The translations under genes were made by a program, and so were the position numbers. The notes under the pieces were generated by a model. It saw only the letters and a program-made list of their open reading frames with translations. It was not told where the DNA came from and ran no database searches. From Amycolatopsis alba DSM 44262 (GTDB lineage: Bacteria; Actinomycetota; Actinomycetes; Mycobacteriales; Pseudonocardiaceae), in the NCBI RefSeq assembly GCF_000384215.1, contig NZ_KB913032.1, positions 8,269,605 to 8,333,604 on the forward strand: a stretch of DNA of 64,000 nt. The letters are read 5' to 3'. Positions 7,698 to 17,002 of the stretch are shown here, piece by piece (position 1 is the stretch's first letter; each line of letters opens with the position of its first letter).

Positions 7698-8747
7698 ATG
7701 GACCAGAACCTGCCTGACGCGTTCACGGTGAGGGCAGCCGTCGCGCTGGCAGTGCGCGCACCGTCGGTGCACAACAGCCAGCCTTGGGATTGGCGGTGTA
7801 CCGGTCGCACGGTCGAACTGCGCGCGGATCCAGGCCGTCACCTGCGGCACACCGACCCGGAGGGCCGCGACCTGATCGTCAGTTGCGGGTGCGTACTTCA
7901 CCACTTCACGGTCGCGGCCGCCGCGCTCGGCTGGGCCGCCCGTGTCGACCGGATGCCCGAACCCGACCTGCTGGCCCGGATCGAACTGGTTCCCCGAATG
8001 ACCAGTGACGACGACATCGCACTGGCTACGGCGATCCCGCGACGACGTTCCGATCGCCGCTGCTTCGCTTGCCTGTCGCTGCCGAACCGGGAAAAGAATC
8101 TCCTGCTACGCAGTGCGAAGAACCACGACGCCGTGTTGCGTTTCATCGACGACGCACCGCAGCTCTCGGCCTTGACGATCGCCGCGATGGAAGCTCAGGG
8201 TCTTCACCGCGCCGACCTGGACTACGGGACCGAACTCGCGACCTGGAGCGGACGGCACTACACCGCTGACGGAGTACCCGCGCGAAACGCGGTCCGGACA
8301 ACCACGGCTGCGCCCTTGGTCAGGGAGTTCTCCGAAGCCCTGCTCACCGACACCGAAGTTCAGGACGGCGCCACCCTGACCGTACTGGCCACCGAGGACG
8401 ACACACCGCTGAGCAGGCTGCGAGCGGGCGAGGCCGCCAGCGCCGTATTGCTGACCGCGACCGAGCTCGGCCTCGCGTCCTGCCTGGTCACGGAACCGCT
8501 GGAGCCGACGAGCACCCGTGGGCTCGTCCGTGACTGTGTCCTGGGCGACGGGCTCGAGCCTCAGGCCATCGTGCGGATCGGACGTCTTCCCGACGGTGCT
8601 GTCCCGCTGCCCGCCACCCCTCGGCGGCCGCCTGCCGATGTCCTGACACCGCTGGGGAACTACGGAATCGGCCTGCCGGTACCGGCGCGGACGGGCGAGA
8701 CCGAATCCGGCCGATCCTCCAGGAGACATCCTCATGAAGGTCGATGA
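7698..8747 (+). CDS. Acg-family FMN-binding nitroreductase-like protein
   Basis: The 349-residue protein is full length for the Acg family. The N-terminus has the family signature AVRAPSVHNSQPWDWRC (about 19-35). It has two half-domains as in Rv2032: a PRRRSDRR segment near 115, and RAGEAASAVLLTATELGLAS near 255-275. Acg proteins bind FMN but have a covered active site. In mycobacteria they are strongly DosR-induced. AGGAGG precedes ATG 7698. The last dozen codons overlap the GerW-type relic at 8734, so the extreme C-terminus (rich in Arg/Ser/His) may be extended by a frameshift. Confidence 0.85.
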   Translation: MDQNLPDAFTVRAAVALAVRAPSVHNSQPWDWRCTGRTVELRADPGRHLRHTDPEGRDLIVSCGCVLHHFTVAAAALGWAARVDRMPEPDLLARIELVPRMTSDDDIALATAIPRRRSDRRCFACLSLPNREKNLLLRSAKNHDAVLRFIDDAPQLSALTIAAMEAQGLHRADLDYGTELATWSGRHYTADGVPARNAVRTTTAAPLVREFSEALLTDTEVQDGATLTVLATEDDTPLSRLRAGEAASAVLLTATELGLASCLVTEPLEPTSTRGLVRDCVLGDGLEPQAIVRIGRLPDGAVPLPATPRRPPADVLTPLGNYGIGLPVPARTGETESGRSSRRHPHEGR

Positions 8748-8867
8748 ACTGCTGCAAAGGCCAAAGACGGGCTCGAGACCAAGCTGTCTAAGGCGAACCC
8801 TATGAGGTCGACGAAGCCGCGGTCATCGTAGCGGCGTCGGTCGACACCGGCGGCGGATTCGGATGAC
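8734..8867 (+). pseudogene. GerW/YtfJ-family relic, two frameshifts
   Basis: From ATG 8734 (AGGAG upstream) the frame begins MKVDELLQ. After a one-base shift it reads AKAKDGLETKLSKANP, and after another YEVDEAAVIVAASVDTGGGFG. This order (MKVDELL, KAKD, YE.D...VI.AA.V..GGGFG) is that of GerW/YtfJ-family proteins, found in actinomycetes as small cytosolic proteins of unknown function. About 45 of some 120 codons remain, and two deletions plus a stop break it. Nothing recognisable follows to 8996. Confidence 0.5.
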
Positions 8868-8996
8868 CGGCGTGGCCGCGCTGCTGGCCACCGTTCGCTT
8901 CGCGAAGCTCAGATACCACAACGGACACGAAGATTCCTGACGCCCGCTTCAACTTGAGCACAAACTCGTCGCCGCTGGTCAAGAACGTCGGATTTC

Positions 8997-11900
8997 GTGG
9001 CCGATACGGCCCGATCGCCCTGGAAGGACCGCGGGACAGAGGTGCTCGCCAGGCAGGGCCTTGGACCCTATGCCCGAACCGGTCTCCTGACGATGGTTGT
9101 CGGTATGACGCTGGACAGTGAGCCGGTCGAAGCGCGCGATCCTCGCGAGCCGCTGACGCGGCTGCTCCGAGATCTGCGTACGAAACCGGAAGGTCTGTCC
9201 GGCCGGGAAGCCGCCCGGCGGCTGGTGGTGTACGGCCCGAACGAACTGAGTCGCCGAGGCCATCGTGACTGGCCTCGGCAATTGCTGAGACAGTTCACCC
9301 ATCCGCTGGCCTTGTTGCTGTGGCTGGCAGCCGGTCTGGCTTTCGTTTCCGGTACCGCGGTGCTCGGATACGCGATCATCGCCGTGATCGTGGTGAACGC
9401 CGGATTGGCGTTCGTCCAGGAGCAACAGGCGGAACGAGCAGTGGAGGCTCTCGCGGCCTACCTTCCCGCCACCGCGACGGTACTTCGCGACACCGTCCGC
9501 ACTACGGTGCCCGCGCGAGAGCTGGTGCCGGGTGACGTGCTGCTCGTCGAGGAGGGCGACCGAGTATCGGCGGACGCCCGATTGATCGACGGCGGTGTCG
9601 AGGTCGACCTGTCGACCTTGACCGGCGAGTCGCTTCCCTCATATCGCTCAGCCGCACTGACCGATCTCCGAGGACCTCTCCTCGACGCCCGTGATCTGGT
9701 GTTCAGCGGGACCAACTGCACCGGCGGCGAAGCACGGGCGGTGGTGTTCACCACCGGCATGCACACCGAACTGGGCCGGATCGCCGCCCTGTCCCAGCGG
9801 GTCGAGCACGAGGAAAGCCCGTTGGAGCGTCAGGTCAAGCGGGCGGCCTGGCTCATCGCCGCGGTCGCGGTGGGAGCAGGTGCCGTGTTCCTGCCGCTGG
9901 GCGCTTTGGTCGCCGGGCTGCCGCTTCCGGAAGCGTTCAATTTCGCGATCGGCCTGCTGGTCGCGAACGTACCGGAAGGCCTGCTCCCCACGATCACCCT
10001 CGCGCTTGCCGTCGGCGTGCGCGTCCTTGCCAGGGGCGGCGCCGTGGTCAAACGCCTCTCGGCAGTGGAGACTCTCGGTTCCACCACGGTGATCTGTACG
10101 GACAAAACGGGGACGCTGACCCGCAACCGCATGGCCGTCACCGATATTTGGACTCCCACCGGCTCGCTGCCCACCGGCGCTTCCCGAGATCCAGGGCCGG
10201 TCGCGGTGGCGCTGGCGCAAGCGATGGCGGCATGCTCGAACGCCGAGTTCGATCCCCAGCAACCTGACGACGGCGCCGGCGACCCGACAGAAGTCGCGCT
10301 CCTGCGCGCCGCGTCTTCACTGGGAGCGGATGTGGCGGTGCGACTGCGTACCGCGAATCGCCTGCGGCAGTTTCACTTCGACCCGGCTCTGCGCACGATG
10401 TCCACAGTGGACAAGGCGGAGGGCAGGCTGTTCGTCCACGCCAAGGGGGCACCCGAGGAGATGCTCGCCAAGACCACTGCGATCATCGATTCCGAAGGCG
10501 AAGCTCGCACTCTTACCGATGACGACAGGGCCGCCGTGAACGCCGCGATCGCCACCTACGCGCACCGAGGTCTGCGGCTCTTGGCCGTGGCGCGACGAGC
10601 GTTGCCGGACGACGCTCCGGTTCCTGAGCGACGCGAGGACGCGGAGCGGGATCTCGTCCTGCTCGGCGTCGTGGCGATGTTCGATCCTCCCCGGCCAGAG
10701 GTGGCCGAAGCCGTCGCGCGCTGTCACACGGCCGGCATCCGGCTTGTGGTGGTCACCGGCGACCACGCCCTGACCGCCGCCGAGATCGCCCGGCAGGTCG
10801 GGATCGCCGACGCCGACACCCCGGTTTTGACCGGTGCGGAACTGGAAAAGATGAGCGAAGCCGACCTCGACCGAACACTGCGCGACGGGAAGGAGTTGAT
10901 CTTCGCGCGCAGTTCTCCCGAAGTGAAGCTTCGCATCGCCGACGCGCTGCGCGCACAGGGCAACGTCGTGGCGATGACCGGCGACGGCGTGAACGACGCG
11001 CCCGCTTTGCGGCGAGCGGACATCGGTGTCGCGATGGGAGTGGCGGGTACCGACATCGCTCGTGAGGCGTCGACCATGGTACTGATCGACGACAATTTCG
11101 CGACCATTGTCACCGCCGTCGAAGCGGGTCGCCGGGTCTACGACAACGTGCGCAAGTTCATCGTCTACATCTTCGCCCACGCCACGCCCGAGGTCGTCCC
11201 GTTCCTGGTCTTCGCACTGTCGGGTGGCGCGATCCCGCTACCACTGACCGTGTTGCAGATTCTCGCCATCGATCTGGGTACCGAGACTCTCCCCGCGCTC
11301 GCCCTGGGACGCGAACCGGCGGAACCGGGCCTGATGGAGCGCCCGCCCCGCCGCCGCACCGACAACGTCATCAACGCCCCCATGCTCGGCCGGGCATGGG
11401 GCCTTCTCGGCGGTGTCTCTGCCGTTCTGGTGCTGTCCGGCTTCTTTCTCACTCTCACCGACGGCGGGTGGAGCCCTGGTGATCCAGTCGGCCCGGAAAC
11501 CTCTCTGCACCCCGTGTGGGAGCAGGCGACGACGATGACCTTCCTGGGCATAGTCGCCTGTCAGATCGGAACGTGTTTCGCATCGCGGACCCAGTACGCC
11601 TCTCTGCGCTCGATCGGCGTCCTGAGTAACCGCTTGCTGCTCTGGGGCATAGCTTTCGAAATTGCCTTCGCCGCAGCTGTGGTCAGTCTCCCGCCGCTGC
11701 AGCGAATCTTCGGGACAGCGGTGCCGCCCGCCGGGCACATGGCACTGTTGCTTCTGTTCCCGCTCGTCGTCTGGGGCGCCGACGAATTGTGGCGTCTACG
11801 GCAGCGGTCACGAACGAAGCCGGGCGTCATCGCCACCGCGCCTGCCCTCGGATCACAAACCCCAAGGCCAGGCGCGAGCAGCGAGATTTCTGGCCGCTAA
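8997..11900 (+). CDS. P2-type cation-transporting ATPase (CtpF-like)
   Basis: Up to 967 residues from GTG 8997; ATG 9093 or 9105 would remove a poorly conserved leader and neither has a good ribosome site. The cation-ATPase N-domain ([18 protein letters not shown]) is followed by TGES (209-212), membrane helix M4 with NVPEGLLPT, the phosphorylated Asp369 in DKTGTLT, the hinge TGDGVNDAP (from 661) and a C-terminal helix bundle. The NVPEGL signature puts it with Ca2+/Na+-type pumps. CtpF is a DosR-regulon member in mycobacteria, matching the neighbours. It overlaps the convergent monooxygenase by 48 bp. Confidence 0.93.
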   Translation: MADTARSPWKDRGTEVLARQGLGPYARTGLLTMVVGMTLDSEPVEARDPREPLTRLLRDLRTKPEGLSGREAARRLVVYGPNELSRRGHRDWPRQLLRQFTHPLALLLWLAAGLAFVSGTAVLGYAIIAVIVVNAGLAFVQEQQAERAVEALAAYLPATATVLRDTVRTTVPARELVPGDVLLVEEGDRVSADARLIDGGVEVDLSTLTGESLPSYRSAALTDLRGPLLDARDLVFSGTNCTGGEARAVVFTTGMHTELGRIAALSQRVEHEESPLERQVKRAAWLIAAVAVGAGAVFLPLGALVAGLPLPEAFNFAIGLLVANVPEGLLPTITLALAVGVRVLARGGAVVKRLSAVETLGSTTVICTDKTGTLTRNRMAVTDIWTPTGSLPTGASRDPGPVAVALAQAMAACSNAEFDPQQPDDGAGDPTEVALLRAASSLGADVAVRLRTANRLRQFHFDPALRTMSTVDKAEGRLFVHAKGAPEEMLAKTTAIIDSEGEARTLTDDDRAAVNAAIATYAHRGLRLLAVARRALPDDAPVPERREDAERDLVLLGVVAMFDPPRPEVAEAVARCHTAGIRLVVVTGDHALTAAEIARQVGIADADTPVLTGAELEKMSEADLDRTLRDGKELIFARSSPEVKLRIADALRAQGNVVAMTGDGVNDAPALRRADIGVAMGVAGTDIAREASTMVLIDDNFATIVTAVEAGRRVYDNVRKFIVYIFAHATPEVVPFLVFALSGGAIPLPLTVLQILAIDLGTETLPALALGREPAEPGLMERPPRRRTDNVINAPMLGRAWGLLGGVSAVLVLSGFFLTLTDGGWSPGDPVGPETSLHPVWEQATTMTFLGIVACQIGTCFASRTQYASLRSIGVLSNRLLLWGIAFEIAFAAAVVSLPPLQRIFGTAVPPAGHMALLLLFPLVVWGADELWRLRQRSRTKPGVIATAPALGSQTPRPGASSEISGR

Positions 11901-12944
11901 GCCCACCTTGGTCTTCGGCACGAGCATGGCCGCAGCGAGCTTGACGGCACGTTGTTTGGGTACGACTCGGGCACGATGCTCGACCTCGTACCGGCCGAAA
12001 CCGGCGGACGACGCGGCCGTGAGCGCGGTGGCGAGCGTGTGCGCGCCGGCGATCGCGAGGCTGGAGCCCTCGCCCAGCAGGGAAACACACGAGGCCGCGT
12101 CACCGACCAAAGCGATCCGGCCACGTGACCATGATGGGAGGTCGACCACGCTGACCGCGTCGAAGAAGACGTCCTCTGCGTCTCGCAAGCGTTGGAGCAG
12201 CGCTGGTACCCGCCAGCCGACGTCATCGTACGTCGTGGTGACGATCTGCTTGTGGCGCGCGGTGTCGCGGTAGTCCACACCGTCGAGCCGCGCACGAAAG
12301 ATGAACGCGACCCCGCCCTCGTCACGGCACGGGTGAATGGCGACCAGCCTGCCTGGCGTGTTGTGAAGAAGCACATCTTCAGGGTGATCGACCGGCTCGC
12401 CGAACGATGTCGTGGCGACATAGATTCCGGTGGGACGGACGAAGGCACGCTCGGGCCCGAAGGCGAGGCGTCGGACGGCGGAGTGCAGTCCATCCGCGCC
12501 GATCACGAAGTCGAAGCGGCGGGGTGCCGCCCTGTCGAAGGTGACGTCGACACCGTGCTCGTCCTGACACAGTTCGACGATCGTGTCGTCGAACAAGAAC
12601 TCGGCCTCGCCGCGGGCCGCCTCGTATAGCTCGGTGACGAGATCGGACCGAGGGATCTCGAACTCATCCCCGTTGGCCGCAGGCAGGCCGACGGTGGCGA
12701 TCCGATGACCATCACCGCCGATCAGGCGAACCCTTTTCGTTCTTGTCGCGACATCTCGCAGGCGGCCTACGACGCCCATGGCTTCGACAACCGGTAAAGC
12801 CGGCCCGCGAACGTCGACGGGATTACCGCTGGAGCGCATCCCCTGGGCCCGCTCCACCACAGTGACCTTCAAGCCGTTACGCGCCAGCCAGTAGGCGAGA
12901 GTCGAGCCTGCGACCCCTGCGCCGCAGATCAGCACGTCATCCAT
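11853..12944 (-). CDS. FAD-dependent monooxygenase (PHBH fold)
   Basis: About 363 residues from ATG 12944; an open reading extension to 13229 is rejected because it crosses the operator and the TetR gene. It starts [20 protein letters not shown], the Rossmann FAD site. It has the DG motif [13 protein letters not shown] and the second FAD motif [20 protein letters not shown]. Group A aromatic or tetracycline-type flavin hydroxylase; the substrate is unknown. It is divergent from a TetR gene and shares a perfect inverted repeat with it, so it is the likely regulated target. A related gene lies at 49887. Confidence 0.9.
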   Translation of the reverse strand: MDDVLICGAGVAGSTLAYWLARNGLKVTVVERAQGMRSSGNPVDVRGPALPVVEAMGVVGRLRDVATRTKRVRLIGGDGHRIATVGLPAANGDEFEIPRSDLVTELYEAARGEAEFLFDDTIVELCQDEHGVDVTFDRAAPRRFDFVIGADGLHSAVRRLAFGPERAFVRPTGIYVATTSFGEPVDHPEDVLLHNTPGRLVAIHPCRDEGGVAFIFRARLDGVDYRDTARHKQIVTTTYDDVGWRVPALLQRLRDAEDVFFDAVSVVDLPSWSRGRIALVGDAASCVSLLGEGSSLAIAGAHTLATALTAASSAGFGRYEVEHRARVVPKQRAVKLAAAMLVPKTKVGLAARNLAARAWPWGL

Positions 12945-12961
12945 ACCGAGCCACCTTATCA

Positions 12962-13006
12962 GCAGTGAGTGCAGATCAGCAATGACCGCAAGTTTGCACT
13001 CACTGC
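12962..13006. promoter_or_regulatory. inverted-repeat operator between monooxygenase and TetR gene
   Basis: There is a perfect 12-bp inverted repeat: GCAGTGAGTGCA (12962-12973) and TGCACTCACTGC (12995-13006) with a 21-nt spacer. It is centred in the 84-bp divergent region. Each arm is long enough for one regulator dimer, so it is a natural TetR site controlling both genes. Confidence 0.7.
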
Positions 13007-13028
13007 CGCCACGCGTATGCTGCCCGGC

Positions 13029-13622
13029 ATGTCCCTCCGTGATCGAAAGCGAGCACGCACCCGCCAGGCACTGATCGACGCGGCGACGGAACTCTTCGAG
13101 CGCAAGGGCTACGACGAGACGACGATCGCCGACATCACGGCGGCCGCGGAGATCGGCGCACGGACGTTCTTCAGCTATTTCGCCGGCAAGGAAGAGCTGC
13201 TGTTCCCGGACGCCGACGAGCGAGTACAAGCCGCCGTCGACGCCATCGCCACTCGCGAACCGGACGAAGGTCCTGCCGACGTGCTACTGCGAGCCCTGAG
13301 CGAGGTCACGGCCACCAGCGACGAACTGGTCAGCCCCCTGGCGGCATTGCGACTCCGGATGATCCAGACCGTGCCAGCCGTCCGCGGCCGCGCGCTCCAG
13401 GAGCAGCTCCGCGCGCAACGTGAGATCGCGAAACATCTTGCAGACGCCTTCCCCGACCAGATCGACCCGATAAGGGCGGCGGCACTGACAGGGGCGTTCG
13501 TCGGCGCGGTCGCCGGCGCTCTCCAGGCCCTGCTCGACGACGCCGACGGAACCGACCCTGTCGCCCTGCAGACCGCGATGAGGACCGCGACCGAAGTCGC
13601 ACTCGCGCCCTGGCGGCGTTAA
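13029..13622 (+). CDS. TetR-family regulator
   Basis: About 197 residues from ATG 13029; a GTG at 12969 lies inside the operator and is unlikely. The helix-turn-helix region is LIDAATELFERKGYDETTIADITAAAEIGARTFFSYF (split here only by position, residues 16-52), followed by a TetR ligand domain. It is divergent from the FAD monooxygenase over the inverted repeat at 12962-13006. It is predicted to repress itself and the monooxygenase until a ligand, perhaps the enzyme's substrate, is bound. Confidence 0.9.
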   Translation: MSLRDRKRARTRQALIDAATELFERKGYDETTIADITAAAEIGARTFFSYFAGKEELLFPDADERVQAAVDAIATREPDEGPADVLLRALSEVTATSDELVSPLAALRLRMIQTVPAVRGRALQEQLRAQREIAKHLADAFPDQIDPIRAAALTGAFVGAVAGALQALLDDADGTDPVALQTAMRTATEVALAPWRR

Positions 13623-13666
13623 CAGTGGCGGAGCCGGGCTATCTGTTCCAGTCCACGACGCGCAGA

Positions 13667-14045
13667 TCAGGTGCGCAAGTCCCTACGGTGATAGCGAAGC
13701 GCTATCACCACCCCGATGACAAGCAAGAGTAGGCCGACCTCAGCCCAGTCGGGTGGCTCGCGGGGCACGCAGGCCAGGTGGGTGTATGACGAGAGATACC
13801 TGAGCCGCTCAGGTGAGCGGATGCTCTGCAGGGTCACGGTGGCCCGAAAGCCGCCGGCAACCGGGAGCACGCCCACGCCGCGACCGCACGAGGTGCCCAA
13901 CCGAACGCGAGGACCGCGACACCGACGACGAGGATGCCTTCGTCCGTGTGAGCAGCACGATCCCGAAACTCGGGTGGGTGAACTTGACAAGGTGGTTATG
14001 AGACCCAACCACCACCTCGGCGTAGAGCACACCCCGGTGCGGCAA
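13667..14045 (-). pseudogene. ABC-2 type permease C-terminal relic
   Basis: One minus-strand frame gives a hydrophobic stretch near 13880-13940 (EGILVVGVAVLAFGWAPRAV). After a frame change, ERLRYLSSYTHL is followed by PDWAEVGLLLLVIGVVIALR and YHRRDLRT at the stop (13667). The pattern of a SPY(W)-type loop, PDW, a last membrane helix and a terminal RRDL is typical of ABC-2 export permeases. No ATPase gene is adjacent and no single frame is open. It is best read as a decayed fragment; other membrane proteins are possible. Confidence 0.4.
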
Positions 14046-14406
14046 CGGAGCCGAGCCCTGGGTTGCGCTGTCGATCAGCTCAACCAGGTGTCTGGTAGCG
14101 CCGCCTCGAGTCGTTGTTTGGTCAGGTTGCTGACGTACTCGCCAAGGAGTGGATTCACGCAGTGCTTGACGACGGCCTCGTGCCGTTCCGGGGCCGGGCA
14201 GATCATGATCGCGAGCATGCGGGTCGCCCGTATCGGTTCACTCTGGAGAGTCGGCGGGGACGCGCACAACACCATTTCCCTGCTGGTCAGGTGTTCGGCG
14301 CGGGTGGCGTAGTCCGGGCACGCGGCCGGTCCGGCTGGGTGGGTGCGGCACACCCGGCCACCACACGTCCTGCCATCGCTTTTCGCCGTCACCGACGCTG
14401 GTCGGT
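14046..14406. other. stretch without a supported gene
   Basis: Both strands hold short open frames of about 100 codons (for example minus 14075-14392), but none shows a recognised motif, a ribosome site or convincing codon bias. The promoter of the 14407 gene presumably lies at its right end. Confidence 0.4.
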
Positions 14407-14658
14407 ATGACGAACGATATCGACGTGGTCGGCATGTGGGTCACCGCGGACGGCCATATCCGGCAAGAACTGCGCGCTGACGGGCGCTACGACGAAGCGC
14501 GCGGCACACGCCGCAACGCCTACACCGGTCGCTACACGGTGACCGGGAGCCACCTCGGCTACGTGGACGACACCGGGTTCACCGCCACGGGCGACATCCG
14601 CGATGACGTGCTCCACCACGAGCATCTCGTCCTCTACCGCGAGCAGGCGCGGCGATGA
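14407..14658 (+). CDS. Atu4866-family small protein
   Basis: The 83-residue protein is full length for the Atu4866 family: GMWVTADGHIRQELRADGRY, then AYTGRYTVTGSHLGYVDDTG and a final DVLHHEHLVLYRE. The family is a small beta barrel of unknown activity, commonly placed beside oxidoreductases. Its stop overlaps the start of the next SDR gene (ATGA 14655-14658), so they are co-translated and probably work together. I know of no assigned function. Confidence 0.8.
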   Translation: MTNDIDVVGMWVTADGHIRQELRADGRYDEARGTRRNAYTGRYTVTGSHLGYVDDTGFTATGDIRDDVLHHEHLVLYREQARR

Positions 14659-15404
14659 GCGTGGGCAATGAGCTGGCGGGCAAGGTCGCGCTGGTCACCG
14701 GCGCCGCCCGCGGCGTCGGTGCGGCGACGGTCGCCTGGTTACACGCCCACGGCGCGCAAGTGCTGGCCACTGACCTCCGCCCCGAGGTGAACGATCTCGC
14801 CACCCGGTTCACCGGCGTGTCCACCCTGGTCGGCGACGTGTCGAAGGAGGACACCGCGGTGCGGTCGGTGACCGCGGCGATCGACCGGTTCGGCAGTGTG
14901 GACATCCTGGTCAGCAACGCCGGCCGATCGGTGAACAAGCCGATCCTCGAGACCACCGCGGCCGACTGGGACGAACTGATGTCGATCAACGCCCGCGGGG
15001 CGTTCCTGCACACACGGGAGGCGTTCCGGGCGATGCGCGAACGCGACGGGGGCGTGATCGTCACCGTCGGGTCGTTCACCTGCACTGCCGGCCTGGCCGA
15101 AGCCGCAGCCTACAGCGCGTCCAAAGGAGCGCTGGCGCAGTTGACCAAAGTCCTCGCGCTGGAGGGCGGACCGCACGGCATCCGCGCCAACGTCGTCGCG
15201 CCAGGGGTGATCGAGACCGACATGCTCGACAACTTCCGGGCCGACAGCCGGGAGTATCTGCGCTCGTTCGGCGACGCCCACCCCCTGGGCCGGGTCGCGC
15301 AGCCCGAAGAGATCGCCGAGGTGATCGGCTTCCTGGCCTCGCCCCGCTCCAGCTTCATCACCGGCGCGGTCGTCGCCGCCGACGGCGGCTACACCGCCGC
15401 CTGA
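14655..15404 (+). CDS. short-chain dehydrogenase/reductase
   Basis: The 249-residue protein is a classical SDR. The NAD(P) loop TGAARGVG is at 15-22, NAG at 88-90, and the catalytic Ser140, Tyr153 and Lys157 fall in YSASK. It ends with PEEIAEVIGFLASPRSSFIT and ADGGYTAA. The Asp40 after the second strand (VLATD) favours NAD+ over NADP+, an inference. Coupled to the Atu4866 gene. A second, broken SDR start follows at 15441, so the original operon had two SDR genes. Confidence 0.92.
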   Translation: MSVGNELAGKVALVTGAARGVGAATVAWLHAHGAQVLATDLRPEVNDLATRFTGVSTLVGDVSKEDTAVRSVTAAIDRFGSVDILVSNAGRSVNKPILETTAADWDELMSINARGAFLHTREAFRAMRERDGGVIVTVGSFTCTAGLAEAAAYSASKGALAQLTKVLALEGGPHGIRANVVAPGVIETDMLDNFRADSREYLRSFGDAHPLGRVAQPEEIAEVIGFLASPRSSFITGAVVAADGGYTAA

Positions 15405-15440
15405 CTCCCCGGCAACCACAAGAGAGAACAGAGACATCAC

Positions 15441-15545
15441 ATGCCCGCACGCCTCGCCGGCAAAAGTCGCGTTGAATCACCGGCGCGACCGGCGCCATCG
15501 GTCACGCCACCGTGGAACTGTTCGCCCGTGGCCGATCGAGTGCCG
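15441..15545 (+). pseudogene. second SDR, N-terminal relic with frameshift
   Basis: ATG 15441 begins MPARLAGKS. After a frame change near 15470 the reading ITGATGAIGHATVELFARG shows the nucleotide-binding start of an SDR. The sequence then ceases to look coding after about 35 codons. Only the first beta-alpha-beta unit remains. It lies 36 bp after the intact SDR and is probably the remains of a paralogue in the same operon. Confidence 0.5.
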
Positions 15546-15641
15546 TTGCAGTACTAACCGGCAAGAAATCAGAGCGAAACTGCTGTTGCGTACAGCCGCT
15601 CCACACCACAGGTACGCACGGTCCTGCAGCGCGGCGCGGAA

Positions 15642-15682
15642 CTCGGGAAGCCCGAGAACCGTCTGGTCTCGGGCTTCCCGAG
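15642..15682. terminator. long perfect hairpin, probable bidirectional terminator
   Basis: A 16-bp perfect inverted repeat: CTCGGGAAGCCCGAGA (15642-15657) and its complement (15667-15682) with a 9-nt loop. It lies 20 bp beyond the stop of the minus-strand nuclease relic and downstream of the plus-strand SDR genes, so it could end transcription from both sides. Confidence 0.75.
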
Positions 15683-15702
15683 TGTGCAGCCCGGCGGGCG
15701 GC

Positions 15703-16105
15703 CTACTTGATCGCCACGTAGAAGCGGTCGTTCTCAGGTTCGGAGCACTGGCCGTCGTAGCGCAGCATCCGGTCGTCGACGTAGTACTGGATCAGCGCGC
15801 CGCCGGCGGAACGGTTTTCCCCGTACGGCACGGCCCGTCCCAGCGGTGGGTGCCCTGGGTCCAGTAGCTGCCGGCGGCGCCTTCCCTGGTGCTGACGAAG
15901 GGGTATTCGTCGCAGTCCTGCACCCGGATTCCGGCCGGCCTGGCCCGCCGGGTGCGGGAAGTCCGGTGAGGGCGAACACGTCCTTGTAGCTGTCTTTGAG
16001 ATAGCAGGCGCCGTCCTTGACCTTGCCGTTCTCCTTGTACTGCGGCTCGTTCTCGCTGGTGTCGATGCGGTGCAGCCCCGCCGCCCGCGGATATTCTCGC
16101 CATCA
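15703..16105 (-). pseudogene. NucA/NucB-type deoxyribonuclease domain, frameshifted
   Basis: Three minus-strand frames join into one domain: HRIDTSENEPQYKENGKVKD to DVFALTGLPAP; then QDCDEYPFVSTREGAAGSYW; then ENRSAGGALIQYYVDDRMLR ending in NDRFYVAIK. CDEYPF(A)(S/T) followed by N-rich ENRSAGGxL and a terminal DxFYV is the NucA/NucB nuclease signature. At least two frameshifts prevent a normal product. No signal peptide or N-terminal carrier domain is left. A ComJ/Nin-like gene starts head to head at 16128, as expected if this was a DNase toxin with its inhibitor nearby. Confidence 0.6.
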
Positions 16106-16127
16106 CCCACGCACAGCAAGGACCACA

Positions 16128-16595
16128 ATGATCGAACCAACCCTTCTTCTCCGCGAGAGCGGAAGCCCCTGGGTCGACTATCACCAGTTCGTGCTGTTCG
16201 ACGTCGAGTCCGCCGAGGCTCGGGCCTCAGACCTGCCTCCGAAGACTGACGGGGCCATCGCTGTCAGCGGCCACGGGGGAGGCAAGTTCTTCACCTTGGG
16301 TGATATGACGGACGTCGAGGTGGACTTCGAACTCTGGACATGGGAACCCACCCCGCCCGCGTCTCCGGATGGAGATCGTTTCGAAGGGTCCTTCACCGTG
16401 GACACGGGGCGCGTCGTCCTCGGCTCCGTGACCGGCTCGCCGGCGGACGTCATCATCGAACTGCCCGTTCCCGGCCCTTTCCAGCTACGCGCCTTCCGCA
16501 CCAGCGCCCCCGCCGAGAACGCAGACTTCCCGGATCTCGACTACCGACACGAGCGATGGCTGATTCAGACCTGGCCATCCAGCACAGACACTTAA
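16128..16595 (+). CDS. ComJ/Nin-like protein, putative nuclease inhibitor
   Basis: About 155 residues from ATG 16128. The opening PWVDYHQFVLFDVES, a central beta-rich part (FTVDTGRVVLGSV) and a late LPVPGPFQLRAF resemble the layout of ComJ (Nin), the inhibitor of the Bacillus competence nuclease NucA: YHQF start, beta strands, then LP-G-(Y/F)-L. Similarity is from memory and modest. The adjacent NucA/NucB relic makes the reading more likely, although the two genes are divergent rather than in one operon. Acidic protein without signal or membrane segment, so cytosolic. Confidence 0.5.
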   Translation: MIEPTLLLRESGSPWVDYHQFVLFDVESAEARASDLPPKTDGAIAVSGHGGGKFFTLGDMTDVEVDFELWTWEPTPPASPDGDRFEGSFTVDTGRVVLGSVTGSPADVIIELPVPGPFQLRAFRTSAPAENADFPDLDYRHERWLIQTWPSSTDT

Positions 16596-17002
16596 GCCTG
16601 CGTGACAGGCTCCTCCCAGGTCGGCTACCTCATGGTTTCACGATCGCCGGGACCGGTCATACACTAGGGCTCGCGAGGTCGCGCTTCCCCTCGTGTCCGC
16701 TGAATCCGCAAGATCACCGCTGTACGGCCTCGCGCGTAGCCTATCCGGATGCTCGGATCCGCCTGCTTCGTACTGACGAGCGCAGGTGCGGCGATTGCCG
16801 GATTCCCCGAAGGGACGCACCGCAGCGACGGGCGCACCGACCGCTTCACTGGCTTCGACAGCGACATTGACGCCGACCGTGACCTCGACCGAGAAGCCGT
16901 GGTACACCTGGCAACTTCTACGGCTGTAGCGTCCACCTTCGGATGAGCCGGTGGGCTACCGTGTGCCCTGCTCCGATTGTCGTCGTGATGTGAGGGGATC
17001 GC
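16596..17002. other. stretch without a supported gene
   Basis: Short frames exist on both strands (for example plus 16749-16946, 65 codons with a hydrophobic start and an Asp-rich tail). None is recognisable or preceded by a convincing ribosome site. A Thr/Ser-rich reading near 16820-16920 may be a relic of a secreted linker. Confidence 0.35.

Noticed and set aside
12945..13229. N-terminal extension of the FAD monooxygenase to 13229
   Set aside because: It would cover the operator and the divergent TetR start, and the Rossmann motif begins exactly at ATG 12944.
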